A DNA stretch of 29,555 bases, taken from positions 1 to 29,555 of the forward strand of contig CAIYPH010000126.1 of NCBI GenBank assembly GCA_903928045.1. The letters run 5' to 3'. Position numbers and translations under genes: made by a program. The notes under the pieces were generated by a model. That model ran no database searches. It had not been told where the DNA came from and worked only from the letters and a program-made list of their open reading frames with translations. Shown piece after piece: positions 7,160 to 15,054 of the stretch (position 1 is its first letter; each line of letters starts with the position of its first letter). The stretch is from an uncultured Rhodospirillales bacterium. GTDB taxonomy: Bacteria; Pseudomonadota; Alphaproteobacteria; Acetobacterales; Acetobacteraceae.

Positions 7160-7639
7160 TCAATGACACTTGAAGAGGTCGAAGGGTTCGCGGCAGGCGC
7201 GGCAGCGCCACAGCGCCTTGCAGGAGGTGGAGCCGAATTCGGCGATCTGCTCGGTATCGGCGGAGGCGCAGCGCGGGCAGGCGACGTGGGTTTCGCCGAA
7301 CAAGGCGCGGCGTGAGGACGCCGGCGGCGGTGGGGCGATGCCGTAGTCCAGTAGTTTGGCGCGGCCCGAAGCGGTCATCCAATCCGTGGTCCAGGCAGGG
7401 GCGAGGGTGGTGGTGACGCGGCCCTCTATGCCGGCTGCGGCGAGGGCGGTTTCGATTTCGAGTGCGATCATGTTCATCGCCGGGCAGCCGGAATAGGTGG
7501 GGGTGATCACCACCTCGACGGCGTCACCCGCCACGCGCACCTCGCGCAGCACGCCGAGATCCTCGACGGTCAGCACGGGGATTTCCGGATCACACACGGT
7601 GGCGGCCGCGGCCCAGGCACGCGCACGCAGGTCACTCAC
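7160..7639 (-). CDS. paaD: Phenylacetate degradation protein PaaD (DUF59/MIP18 type)
   Basis: A 159-residue protein needed in vivo for the phenylacetyl-CoA epoxidase, probably in iron-sulfur or diiron maturation. The N-terminal DUF59 domain shows DPEIPVLTVEDLGVLR (residues 17-32) and the TPTYSGCPAMNMI motif with Cys52. The C-terminal zinc-ribbon-like part has Cys121, Cys124, Cys146 and Cys149 within a segment typical of PaaD (TEQIAEFGSTSCKALWRC). Translation starts at GTG 7639, overlapping the paaC stop as GTGA. It sits between paaC and paaE in the standard paaABCDE order. Confidence 0.92.
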   Translation of the reverse strand: MSDLRARAWAAAATVCDPEIPVLTVEDLGVLREVRVAGDAVEVVITPTYSGCPAMNMIALEIETALAAAGIEGRVTTTLAPAWTTDWMTASGRAKLLDYGIAPPPPASSRRALFGETHVACPRCASADTEQIAEFGSTSCKALWRCRACREPFDLFKCH

Positions 7640-8388
7640 CAGGTGGCGCCGGGGTGGACGCGCTGGAGATACTGCATCTCCGAGAGCAGATGTCCGAGGT
7701 GCTCGGTGTGCCGCCCCGCCCGCCCTCCGCTATGGCTCCATGGCGCCGCAGGGCGGGTGAGGCCGGCGGTGGCGAGCACCGCGTCCACTTGGCGGTCCCA
7801 CCCTTCGCGCAGGCTGGCCGGCGCCACGTCGAACGCGGCCGCGGTGACCGGCTCGAACATCTCGGCGGCGAAGGGGAACAGGGCGTCGAGCGCCGCTTGG
7901 GCGCGGCGATGGCTTTCCTCCGTGCCGTCTCCAAGGCGGATCAGCCATTCCGCGCTGTGGCGCAGGTGGTAGGCGGTCTCCTTCTCGGCCTTGGCGGCGA
8001 TGGCGGCGAGGCGCGGTTCGCTGGAGCCGCTCATCGCCTGCCACCAGGCATCAACGAAAGCCGTGTAGAGGAACTGGCGCACGATGGTGCGGGCGAAGTT
8101 GCCATTGGGCTGCTCGACCAGCAGCAGGTTGCGGTAGCCCCGCTCGTCGCGCCGATAGGCCAGGGCATCCTCGTCCAGCCCGCACTCCTCACCGGCCAGC
8201 GCGTAGAGGCTGCGCGCCTGGCCGATCAGATCGAGCGCGATATTGGCGAGGGCGAGGTCTTCCTCCAGGGTCGGCGCATGGCCGGTCCATTCGGAGAGGC
8301 GGTGGCCGAGCACCAGCGCGTCATCGGCGCGGGCCAGCGCTAGGCGGATCAGCGGTGTGTCGGGGACCGCGACGGAGGTGGTGGCCAT
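7636..8388 (-). CDS. paaC: Phenylacetyl-CoA epoxidase structural subunit PaaC
   Basis: A 250-residue helical subunit of the PaaABC(E) epoxidase. It has a ferritin-like fold like PaaA but is a structural partner without the full diiron site in characterised enzymes. Typical family stretches are LGHRLSEWTGHAPTLEEDLALANIALDLIGQAR (about residues 27-60), RDERGYRNLLLVEQPNGNFA (about 79-98) and the KAEKETAYHLRHSAEWLIRLGDGTEES region (about 133-160). ATG 8388 shares its A with the paaB stop (TGATG), so it is tightly coupled. A GTG one codon upstream is a less likely start. Confidence 0.92.
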   Translation of the reverse strand: MATTSVAVPDTPLIRLALARADDALVLGHRLSEWTGHAPTLEEDLALANIALDLIGQARSLYALAGEECGLDEDALAYRRDERGYRNLLLVEQPNGNFARTIVRQFLYTAFVDAWWQAMSGSSEPRLAAIAAKAEKETAYHLRHSAEWLIRLGDGTEESHRRAQAALDALFPFAAEMFEPVTAAAFDVAPASLREGWDRQVDAVLATAGLTRPAAPWSHSGGRAGRHTEHLGHLLSEMQYLQRVHPGATW

Positions 8389-8675
8389 CACATGTGGCCC
8401 ACGTCGTCGGGGATGTCATAGAAGGTCGGGTGACGGTAGATCTTCGAGGCGGTGGGCTCGAACATCATCTCCTTATCCGCGGGGTCGGACGCGATGATGG
8501 CGTTGGACGGCACCACCCAGATCGACAACCCCTCACCGCGGCGTGTGTAGACGTCGCGCGCCGCCTGCAGCGCCAGCGTCGCATCGGCGGCATGGACGGA
8601 GCCGACATGGCGATGCGCCAGGCCGCTACGGCTGCGGATGAAAACTTCCCAGATCGGGGTTGCGGGCGTGCTCAT
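8388..8675 (-). CDS. paaB: Phenylacetyl-CoA epoxidase subunit PaaB
   Basis: A 95-residue protein of normal family length. PaaB is the small bridging subunit of the multicomponent epoxidase. Recognisable stretches are [22 protein letters not shown] (residues 8-29), [21 protein letters not shown] (35-55) and the C-terminal [13 protein letters not shown]. The start ATG overlaps the paaA stop by 4 bases (ATGA), and its stop overlaps the paaC start. Confidence 0.93.
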   Translation of the reverse strand: MSTPATPIWEVFIRSRSGLAHRHVGSVHAADATLALQAARDVYTRRGEGLSIWVVPSNAIIASDPADKEMMFEPTASKIYRHPTFYDIPDDVGHM

Positions 8676-9664
8676 GCCGCCTCCTTGCTGGCTGCCAGTT
8701 TGGCCGCGCGTTTGGCCGCATGGGCGGCGGCGGCTTCGCGCACCCAGGCCCCTTCCTCATGCGCCTTGCGCCGCGCGGCCAGCCGGTCCGCCGCGCAGAA
8801 TCCACCGCCGGCGACCACCCGCTTGAACTCCTCCCAGTCGATCGGGCCATGCGACCAGTGGCCGGTGGCTTCATCGCGGCGCAGCTCGGGGTCTGGGAAG
8901 GTGAGGCCGAGGAAATGGCCCTGCGGCACCGTGGCGTCGATGAATTTCTGCCGCAGCCCGTCATTGGTGAAGCGCTTGATTTTCCATTTCATCGAGGTGT
9001 CGGAATGCTGGCTCTCGGTATCGGGCGGGCCGAACATCATCAGGCAGGGCCACCACCAGCGGTCGAGCGCGTCCTGCGCCATCGCCTTCTGCTCGGGCGT
9101 GCCGCGGCAGAGGGTGAGCATGATCTCGTAGCCCTGGCGCTGGTGGAAGCTCTCCTCCTTGCAGACGCGGATCATCGCCCGCGCATAGGGGCCGAAGGAG
9201 CAGCGGCAGAGCGGGATCTGGTTCATGATCGCCGCGCCATCGACCAGCCAGCCAATGGCGCCGATATCGGCCCAGGTCAGCGTCGGGTAGTTGAAGATGG
9301 AGGAATACTTGGCACGGCCGGCCAGCAACTGGTCCACCAGCTCCTCCCGCGTGGCGCCCAGCGTCTCGGCGGCGGCGTAGAGGTAAAGCCCGTGCCCGCC
9401 CTCGTCCTGCACCTTGGCCAGCAGCGCGGCCTTGCGCCGCAGCGAGGGGGCGCGGGTGATCCAATTGCCCTCCGGCAGCATGCCGACGATCTCGGAATGG
9501 GCGTGCTGGCTGATTTGCCGGATCAGCGTGCGGCGATAGGCCTCGGGCATCCAGTCATTGGGCTCGATCTTCTCCTCGGCATCGATGCGCGCCTGGAAGC
9601 GCGCGGCGCGGGCGGCATCGGCCGTATCGTCGGTTTCGGCTTGGTTGAGGCCCTGGGAGTACAT
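8672..9664 (-). CDS. paaA: Phenylacetyl-CoA epoxidase catalytic subunit PaaA
   Basis: A 330-residue diiron monooxygenase subunit that epoxidises the ring of phenylacetyl-CoA. The ferritin-like iron-binding helices are visible: SEIVG (Glu58), DEGGH with Glu88 and His91, and KEESFH with Glu171 and His174, the paired ExxH signature of bacterial multicomponent diiron enzymes. ATG 9664 is chosen because GGAGGAAGG lies 8 bases upstream and the protein then begins like its relatives (MYSQGL). An in-frame extension further upstream would translate the intergenic repeat and is rejected. It is the first gene of paaABCDE. The ring-opening and beta-oxidation genes (paaZ, paaG, paaF, paaH, paaJ), the ligase paaK and any PaaX/PaaR-type regulator are not in this window. 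Confidence 0.94.
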   Translation of the reverse strand: MYSQGLNQAETDDTADAARAARFQARIDAEEKIEPNDWMPEAYRRTLIRQISQHAHSEIVGMLPEGNWITRAPSLRRKAALLAKVQDEGGHGLYLYAAAETLGATREELVDQLLAGRAKYSSIFNYPTLTWADIGAIGWLVDGAAIMNQIPLCRCSFGPYARAMIRVCKEESFHQRQGYEIMLTLCRGTPEQKAMAQDALDRWWWPCLMMFGPPDTESQHSDTSMKWKIKRFTNDGLRQKFIDATVPQGHFLGLTFPDPELRRDEATGHWSHGPIDWEEFKRVVAGGGFCAADRLAARRKAHEEGAWVREAAAAHAAKRAAKLAASKEAA

Positions 9665-9697
9665 GCGCCTTCCTCCGGCGGTTCGCGTTGGCGTTGT

Positions 9698-9703
9698 TTT
9701 ATA
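9698..9703 (-). promoter_or_regulatory. Possible -10 element of the paa operon
   Basis: TATAAA on the minus strand within TTTGCTATAAAACAACG would place transcription start about 26 bases before the paaA ATG. No good -35 hexamer is seen 16-18 bases further upstream, so an activator may be needed, or the call may be wrong. It lies downstream of repeat copy C, which would shield the operon from the methyltransferase transcript. Confidence 0.3.
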
Positions 9704-9736
9704 GCAAACCTTGGCGCGCGTGAGCCCCGGTTCCGA

Positions 9737-9876
9737 GGAAGCAAGGAAGCACTTCTTTTTGAAAAAAGAAGCAAAAACTTTCAATCCGTTTGCTTCACGG
9801 TCGCCCGGGGAGGTCCCGCGGTAAACAGATAGAAGTTTTTTGGTTCTTTTTTTCAAAAAAGAACCGCTTCCTTCCT
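9737..9876. repeat. Double-hairpin intergenic repeat, copy C
   Basis: A complete copy with two near-perfect hairpins: left 9752-9771 (CTTCTTTTT-G-AAAAAAGAAG), right 9842-9865 (GGTTCTTTTTT-TC-AAAAAAGAACC). The centre is GC-rich with GCCCGGGGAGG. Here both neighbours run leftward: the methyltransferase stop is 1 base away on the right and paaA starts 72 bases to the left. This copy therefore separates two tandem transcription units rather than convergent ones. Confidence 0.75.
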
Positions 9877-9877
9877 G

Positions 9878-10732
9878 CTATTCATCGCCCAGGACATCGG
9901 CCAAGCTGATGGTGCCTGAGCCGCGTTTGGCAGGCATGGGCTGTGTCGGGGCCGGTGCCCAGCCGGTCAGCATGGCCAGCCTGAGGGTGGCGGGATGGCG
10001 GCCGTCGCGCGACGGCAACCCGGCCAGCGCGGCGGGGAACAGGTCGCGCGGTGGCGGGCGGCGGGTGCGCAGTGCCACTGAGTTGCTCTCGCCGGCGGAG
10101 CGGAGGTCCTGCAGCAGGGCGAAGGGCGAGGCGTAGGCCAGGGTGATGTCCTCGGAATCGGCCACCGGAAGGGCGAAGCCGGCGCGTTGCAGCAAGCCGG
10201 CGCAGTCGCGCAGATCGGGGAAGGGCGAGACGCGTGGCGCAGCACCGCCGGAGAGTGCCGCCTCCGCCTCGGTGAGCGCAGCGCGCAGCTCGGCGAGTGT
10301 GCCGAGCGCGGGGATGCTGGCGAGGAACAGCCCGTCGGGCGCCAGAGCGCGGCGGATCTGGATCAGGGCGCCCGGCAGGTCATTCACCCAATGCAGCGCG
10401 AGATTGGCCACCACGAGGTCGAAACTCCCCGCCGCGAAGGGGAGGAACTCCTCGTCGGCCGCCACCGCGCGCCCGCCAGATCGCGCCGCCATCGCCGGCG
10501 AGAGGTCGCAGGAGACCACCGAGATGCCGCGCGCCACCAGCATGGGCGCCACGATTCCGCGGCCGCCGATATCGAGCGCGCGGGTGAAGCGCGTGGTCGT
10601 GTCGTCCAGCCGGTCGAGCAGGCGTTCGGCGACGTCGGCGTATACCGCGGCGGTGCTGTCCATTGTGGTCGCCGCCCGGTCGCGGTGGCGGCGGACGGCT
10701 GAACGGTCGAACACGTGCATTGCCTGGCTCAT
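9878..10732 (-). CDS. SAM-dependent methyltransferase (NDUFAF5/BioC-like)
   Basis: A 284-residue class I methyltransferase. The N-terminus VFDRSAVRRHRDRAA (residues 7-21) is typical of the alphaproteobacterial relatives of mitochondrial NDUFAF5, which hydroxylates an arginine in complex I. Motif I is reduced to LDIGGRG (53-59). The acidic strand end is CDLSP (75-79), and LVVANLALHWVNDLPG (106-121) followed by IRRALAPDGLFLAS (127-140) is the usual Methyltransf_11 signature. ATG 10732 was chosen for the purine-rich GGGGGG before it; ATGs at 10741 and 10720 are alternatives. It diverges from the rhodanese/comF/grxC genes, a neighbourhood known in alphaproteobacteria. Methyl transfer versus hydroxylation cannot be told from sequence. 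Confidence 0.82.
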   Translation of the reverse strand: MSQAMHVFDRSAVRRHRDRAATTMDSTAAVYADVAERLLDRLDDTTTRFTRALDIGGRGIVAPMLVARGISVVSCDLSPAMAARSGGRAVAADEEFLPFAAGSFDLVVANLALHWVNDLPGALIQIRRALAPDGLFLASIPALGTLAELRAALTEAEAALSGGAAPRVSPFPDLRDCAGLLQRAGFALPVADSEDITLAYASPFALLQDLRSAGESNSVALRTRRPPPRDLFPAALAGLPSRDGRHPATLRLAMLTGWAPAPTQPMPAKRGSGTISLADVLGDE

Positions 10733-10811
10733 GCCCCCCATGTGCCCGCGCCGGGCGTTGCTGCAAAGGGGGGCCGGACGTAATCTCCGCCCAAGTTTCG
10801 GAGGAACCGCC

Positions 10812-12368
10812 ATGAACCGCATCACCGCCCCCACCCTGCGCGCCTGGATCGAGGATGGCAGCGAGCTTGCGTTGCTGGACGCCCGCGAGGAGGGCGAATT
10901 CGGCGCCTCGCATTTGTTCTGGGCGGTGCCCTGCCCGCTCTCGCGCGCCGAGGCCCGCGCCCATGCGCTGCTGCCCAACCTCGCCACCCGCATCGTCTGC
11001 GTCGATGACGGGCGCGGGCTGGCGGAGCGGCTCGCCGCCTATCTCGAGGGCATTGGGGCCGGCAATGTCAACGTGCTCGATGGCGGGACTCCCGCCTGGG
11101 CGGCGGCCGGCTACGTGTTGTTCAGCGGCGTCAACGTGCCGTCCAAGGCGTTCGGCGAGTGGATCGAGCACCATTTCGGCACCGAGAGCGTCGACCCGCC
11201 GGAGCTGAAATCCTGGATCGACTCCGGGCGGGACATGGTGGTGCTGGATAGCCGCACCTGGGAGGAATACCAGCGCATGTCGATCCCCACCGGGGTCAGC
11301 GTGCCCGGCGGCGAGCTGGTCTACCGCATCGGTGACATGGTGCCGAACCCCGACACGCTGGTGGTGGTGAACTGCGCTGGGCGCACCCGCTCCATCCTCG
11401 GCGCCGAGAGCCTGCGGCAAGCCGGGATCCCCAACAAGGTGGTGGCGCTGCGCAACGGCACCATGGGCTGGGAGCTCGCTGGGCTGGTCTGCGATCGCGG
11501 CCGCGACGCCCGCTTCCCCGCCGGCGCGCCGCAGACCGTCGATCAGGCGATGTCGCGCGCCGATGCCTTCGCCTGCCGCTCCGGCGTGCAGGTGATCGAC
11601 GCTGCGGGGCTCGCGGCGCTGGCCGCGGATACGACCCGGAGCCTTTACGTGCTGGACGTGCGGGACCCCACGGAGTTCGCAGCCGACCATCTCGCCGGCA
11701 GCGTCTCGGCGCCGGGTGGGCAGCTGGTGCAGGCGACGGATACCTGGATTGGCGTGCGCGGCGCCCGCATCGCCCTGGTGGATGATGACGGAGTGCGGGC
11801 ACGGATGAGCGCGGCCTGGCTGCGGCAGATGGGCCATCCCGAGGTGTTCGTGGTGACGGGCGGTCTCACCGCCGCCGCCCTCCCCCGCCCCGCCGCGCCC
11901 GAATTGCCTGACGTGCCGATGATCGACGCCGACACGCTCGCCGCCTTCGATGACGCGGTGATCGTCGATCTCGCCCGTAGCATCGATTTCCGCGAGGGCC
12001 ATATCGCGGGCGCCATCTGGGGCATCCGCACCCGCCTCGCTTTGCTGAAGGACCGGCTGGCGAAAGCGACGCTGGTGGTGCTGACCTCACCCGACGGCGT
12101 GCAGGCGCAATGGGCGGTGGAGGAGGCGCAGGCGCTCACCTCGGCCCGCGTGGTCGCGCTGCGCGGCGGCACCGCGGCCTGGAAGCGCGATGGCGGCGAA
12201 CTCGCCAAGGACCGCACGGTGCCCGCCGATGGCGACTGCGTCGATTTCTATTTGCGGCCCTATGACCGCAATTCTGGCGTCGAGGACGCGATGAAGGCCT
12301 ATCTCTCCTGGGAGATCGACCTGGTGCACGAGATCGCCCGTGACGGCACCGTGCGGTTCGGCGCCTAG
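10812..12368 (+). CDS. Four-domain rhodanese (sulfurtransferase) with one active site
   Basis: A 518-residue protein starting at ATG 10812 with GGAGGAA 8 bases upstream. It is four rhodanese domains in tandem: about 1-105, 125-235, 255-355 and 365-465, each with a D-(A/S/V)-R-type strand (LLDARE, VLDSRT, VLDVRD, IVDLAR) and a closing (D/R)GG-W or NGTMGW element. Only the second keeps a catalytic loop, Cys188 in NCAGRTRS. The matching loops of the others read VDDGRGL, VDDDGVRA and TSPDGVQA and lack Cys. It should carry persulfide sulfur on Cys188 in the cytoplasm (no signal peptide). The last 50 residues (DFYLRPYDR ... YLSWEIDLVHEI) are an unassigned tail. It is 6 bases upstream of comF, probably cotranscribed. 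Confidence 0.88.
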   Translation: MNRITAPTLRAWIEDGSELALLDAREEGEFGASHLFWAVPCPLSRAEARAHALLPNLATRIVCVDDGRGLAERLAAYLEGIGAGNVNVLDGGTPAWAAAGYVLFSGVNVPSKAFGEWIEHHFGTESVDPPELKSWIDSGRDMVVLDSRTWEEYQRMSIPTGVSVPGGELVYRIGDMVPNPDTLVVVNCAGRTRSILGAESLRQAGIPNKVVALRNGTMGWELAGLVCDRGRDARFPAGAPQTVDQAMSRADAFACRSGVQVIDAAGLAALAADTTRSLYVLDVRDPTEFAADHLAGSVSAPGGQLVQATDTWIGVRGARIALVDDDGVRARMSAAWLRQMGHPEVFVVTGGLTAAALPRPAAPELPDVPMIDADTLAAFDDAVIVDLARSIDFREGHIAGAIWGIRTRLALLKDRLAKATLVVLTSPDGVQAQWAVEEAQALTSARVVALRGGTAAWKRDGGELAKDRTVPADGDCVDFYLRPYDRNSGVEDAMKAYLSWEIDLVHEIARDGTVRFGA

Positions 12369-12374
12369 CGCAAG

Positions 12375-13106
12375 GTGCTGCTCCGCGCCGGTCGCTTCGC
12401 GCTCGACTTCCTGCTGCCACCGACCTGCCTGACCTGCGACGCCCTGGTCGGGCAGCCCGGGCTGCTATGTGCGTCCTGCTTCAGCGCCACCGGATTCATC
12501 ACAGATCCTTGTTGCGTCGGCTGCGGTGCGCCGTTCGAACCCGGGCAAACCGACGGCCTCTGCGCCGAATGCCGCGCCAGCCCGCCGCCATGGGAGCGCG
12601 GGCGGGCGGCGTTGCGCTACGATGCCCAAGCGAGGCGGCTGGTGCTGCCCCTGAAATATGGCGACCGGCTGGAGCTGGCGCCTGGGGTGGCCGGGATGAT
12701 GTATCGCGCCGGGGTGCGCCTGGTGCGCGAGGCGGACGTGCTGGTGCCGGTGCCGCTGCACCGCATGCGGCTCTTCCGCCGGCGCTACAATCAGGCGGCT
12801 TTGCTGGCGCGCGCGGTGGCCCGGCTCGGGGGCAAGCCGGCGGTGCTCGATGCCCTGCTGCGCACCCGGCGTACCCGCCCGCTCGCCGATCTCAGCGCCA
12901 CCACGCGGGCGAGCGAGATGGACAACGCGATCGCCATCCGCCCGTCGCGCCGGGAGGCGATCGCGGGGCGGCGGGTATTGCTGGTGGATGATGTGATGAC
13001 ATCGGGCGCCACCGCGCGCGCCTGCACGGAGGCCTTGCTGGCGGGCGGGGCGGCGGCGGTCGATGTGCTGATCGCCGCGCGGGTGACCGATCCGCGGCGC
13101 CATTGA
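12375..13106 (+). CDS. comF: ComF family phosphoribosyltransferase-like protein
   Basis: A 243-residue protein with GTG start 6 bases after the rhodanese stop. The N-terminal double zinc ribbon has CLTC (Cys18, Cys21), CASC (32, 35), CVGC (47, 50) and CAEC (63, 66). The C-terminal type I PRTase fold has VLVPVPLHRMRLFRRRYNQA (residues 122-141) and the PRPP-binding motif VLLVDDVMTSGAT (201-213). ComF proteins take part in natural DNA uptake in competent bacteria; in alphaproteobacteria the role is mostly inferred. The family is usual next to grxC and a DUF1178 gene, as here. Confidence 0.9.
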   Translation: MLLRAGRFALDFLLPPTCLTCDALVGQPGLLCASCFSATGFITDPCCVGCGAPFEPGQTDGLCAECRASPPPWERGRAALRYDAQARRLVLPLKYGDRLELAPGVAGMMYRAGVRLVREADVLVPVPLHRMRLFRRRYNQAALLARAVARLGGKPAVLDALLRTRRTRPLADLSATTRASEMDNAIAIRPSRREAIAGRRVLLVDDVMTSGATARACTEALLAGGAAAVDVLIAARVTDPRRH

Positions 13107-13181
13107 GGCAATACCGCGCCGGGGGGGCTTGCGCCGGGGCGGCGGCGACACAAGAGTCGGGGACAGACAATGGAGACGATG

Positions 13182-13436
13182 ATGGCAAAGGTCGAAATCT
13201 ATACCCAGGACTGGTGCGGCTTCTGCGCGCGGGCCAAGGGGCTGCTGAGCCGCAAGGGCGTGGCGTTCATCGAGATCGACGCCCCCAACGGCTCGGCGGA
13301 ACGGGAGGACTCCAATCGCCGCTCGGGGCGCACCACGGTGCCGCAAATTTTCGTCGATGGCGCCCATATCGGTGGCTGCGATGACCTGATGGCGCTCGAG
13401 GGCTCCGGCAAGCTCGACGCACTGCTGGCGGCGTGA
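13182..13436 (+). CDS. grxC: Glutaredoxin 3 (GrxC-type)
   Basis: An 84-residue glutaredoxin, a small cytoplasmic thiol oxidoreductase using glutathione. KVEIYTQDWCGFCARAKGLL carries the redox pair CGFC in place of the common CPYC. TTVPQIFVDG has the cis-proline, and HIGGCDDLMAL the glutathione-binding GG. ATG 13182 is chosen because GGAG lies 6 bases before it and the protein then starts MAKVEIY as in relatives; ATG 13170 and 13179 in the same frame are possible. It follows comF by 75 bases and precedes the DUF1178 gene. Confidence 0.9.
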   Translation: MAKVEIYTQDWCGFCARAKGLLSRKGVAFIEIDAPNGSAEREDSNRRSGRTTVPQIFVDGAHIGGCDDLMALEGSGKLDALLAA

Positions 13437-13442
13437 CAGATT

Positions 13443-13473
13443 GCTTGGCACTCCCCTCTCGGGAGTGCCAAGC
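13443..13473. terminator. 13-base perfect stem-loop after grxC
   Basis: GCTTGGCACTCCC (13443-13455) and GGGAGTGCCAAGC (13461-13473) pair perfectly around a 5-base loop, starting 6 bases after the grxC stop. No T-run follows, so it is not a textbook intrinsic terminator. It may stabilise the 3' end, reduce read-through, or be a protein site, since it lies 38 bases before the next start. Confidence 0.5.
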
Positions 13474-13511
13474 TGGCCGAATGGCAGGATGAAGGGAATG
13501 GGTTCGCGGGG

Positions 13512-13973
13512 ATGATCCACTACCAGTTGCGATGCGAGCAGGCGCATGAGTTCGACGGCTGGTTCGCCGATAGCGCTGGCTTCGAATTTCAGGCCGCGCG
13601 CGGGCTGGTGGAATGCCCAACCTGCGGATCGGTGAAGGTGGAGCGCGCGCTCATGGCGCCCGCCGTGCCCAAGAAGGGCCGCCCACCGCGCAAGACCCGC
13701 AAGCCAGCCTCGGCCGAGGCGCCGCCAGTCGCCATCGGCGGCGAGAAAGTGCCGGACCAGGTGCGCGCCATGCTGCAGCGCCTGCGCGACGAGGTGGAGC
13801 GCAATTGCGACTATGTCGGCGATGCCTTCGCCGACGAGGCGCGCAAGATCCACACCGGTGAAAGCGAGGCTCGCGGCATCTACGGCGAATCAACGCCCGA
13901 GGAGGCCGAGGCCCTGGCCGAGGACGGGATCGAGATATCGCGCATCCCCTGGGTGCCGCGCGCCGACGGCTGA
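13512..13973 (+). CDS. DUF1178 family protein
   Basis: A 153-residue protein matching the DUF1178 family. The N-terminus MIHYQLRCEQAHEFDGWF with Cys8, and VECPTCGS with Cys35 and Cys38, form a zinc-ribbon-like start. A basic Pro/Lys linker (about 51-70) follows, then the conserved QVRAMLQRLRDEVERNCDYVGDAFADEARKIHTGE-type region and the C-terminal EALAEDGIEISRIPWVPR. The function of this alphaproteobacterial family is unknown; zinc or nucleic-acid binding is a guess from the Cys motif. It sits in its customary place after comF and grxC. A radical SAM gene begins 25 bases downstream, so they may be cotranscribed. Confidence 0.88.
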   Translation: MIHYQLRCEQAHEFDGWFADSAGFEFQAARGLVECPTCGSVKVERALMAPAVPKKGRPPRKTRKPASAEAPPVAIGGEKVPDQVRAMLQRLRDEVERNCDYVGDAFADEARKIHTGESEARGIYGESTPEEAEALAEDGIEISRIPWVPRADG

Positions 13974-13998
13974 GCGGCCGAAATCTGGAGAACAGGCC

Positions 13999-15048
13999 TT
14001 GGAATCGATCTACTTCGTCATGGCCTGGGCGTGCCACCGCAAATGCGTGCACTGCTACGAGGAGCGCTTTCGCCCCTATACCAAGGGCGCGCTGGAGCGC
14101 GTGGTGGCGGAGGCAGAGGCGAATTTCCCCCGCATCATCGCCAACCTGCCGGACCGGATGACCTATCTCGACCCCGATGACCCGCTGCCCGACGGCCGCC
14201 CACGCGAGAAGGTCGGCCGCGTCATCCTCTCGGGTGGCGAGGCGCTGCTCGATGCCACGCGCGAGCGGGTGACCTATCGGGTGATCGAGGCGCTCAGGGA
14301 CAAATATGCGGATAAGGGCGGCGTGCGCATTGCCGTGCAAACCACAGGGGACCTCGTCACCCCCGCGATCATCGGCGAATTGCTGGCGCGCGGGGTGTGG
14401 ATGATCTCGGTCGCCGGCGTCGATGACTTCCATGTCGGCATTGCCGGCGCCGAGAAGCAGGCGGCCTATGTCGCCGGACTCACATCCATGTTCACCGAAG
14501 CGGGCATGCGCCCCTCCGGCCATGCCGCCCCGGTGCGCGCGTGGCACGAGGAGGATGGGCCGGTGTTCAACTTCTTCGGCGCCTCCGAGGGGACGTGGAT
14601 TGGAAAGATCTGGCCGCGCGGACGTGCCTGGCAGAACGGGCTCTCCACCGCGACGATGGCGGATAATTTTTGCGCCCGCTGGTCCGGCGGGCTCAACTTC
14701 CTCAACCACCCATATGCCGGCTCCGAGGTCTCGATCGAGCCGGATGGCTCGGTCTATCCCTGCTGCGTGAAAACGGCCCGCCCGCTCGGCTCGCTGCTGG
14801 AGGAGAAGCTGGTCGACATTCTCGATGATCTCGCGGGAGACCCGGTGTTCGAAGCGATCAACGCCGGCAAGCCGGAGCGGATGGGCATCACCCAAGGCTG
14901 GCCGGTCGAGCGGTTCCTCGCCGCCTCGCACACAAAGACCCCCAAGGGCGCCGACTACGCCAATCTCTGCATCGGCTGCGATGCGTTTCACCGCGAGGTG
15001 CTGGGCCCGGTGCTGGAAGCCGCGCGAACCCGGCGGAAGGGCGGCTAG
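13999..15048 (+). CDS. Radical SAM enzyme with SPASM-like C-terminus
   Basis: A 349-residue protein. The frame has no good ATG before the cluster motif; TTG 13999 with CTGGAG 8 bases upstream gives MESIYFVMAWACH and is chosen. The [4Fe-4S]-SAM motif is Cys12-x3-Cys16-x2-Cys19 (CHRKCVHC), followed by the GGE motif at SGGEALL (residues 79-81). The C-terminal third has further cysteines: Cys225, Cys255/Cys256 in VYPCCVKTARPLGSL, and Cys324/Cys327 in LCIGCDAFHREVL. This layout resembles SPASM/twitch domains that bind auxiliary clusters in peptide- or protein-modifying enzymes. No precursor peptide is evident upstream or downstream. GMC oxidoreductase 1 begins 6 bases after its stop, which suggests joint expression. 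Substrate is unknown. Confidence 0.85.
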   Translation: MESIYFVMAWACHRKCVHCYEERFRPYTKGALERVVAEAEANFPRIIANLPDRMTYLDPDDPLPDGRPREKVGRVILSGGEALLDATRERVTYRVIEALRDKYADKGGVRIAVQTTGDLVTPAIIGELLARGVWMISVAGVDDFHVGIAGAEKQAAYVAGLTSMFTEAGMRPSGHAAPVRAWHEEDGPVFNFFGASEGTWIGKIWPRGRAWQNGLSTATMADNFCARWSGGLNFLNHPYAGSEVSIEPDGSVYPCCVKTARPLGSLLEEKLVDILDDLAGDPVFEAINAGKPERMGITQGWPVERFLAASHTKTPKGADYANLCIGCDAFHREVLGPVLEAARTRRKGG

Positions 15049-15054
15049 GCGCCC

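Noticed and set aside
8672..9856. Longer PaaA start at 9856
   Set aside because: The extension would translate the intergenic repeat and gives a Lys/Phe-rich stretch not expected in PaaA. ATG 9664 has a strong ribosome site.
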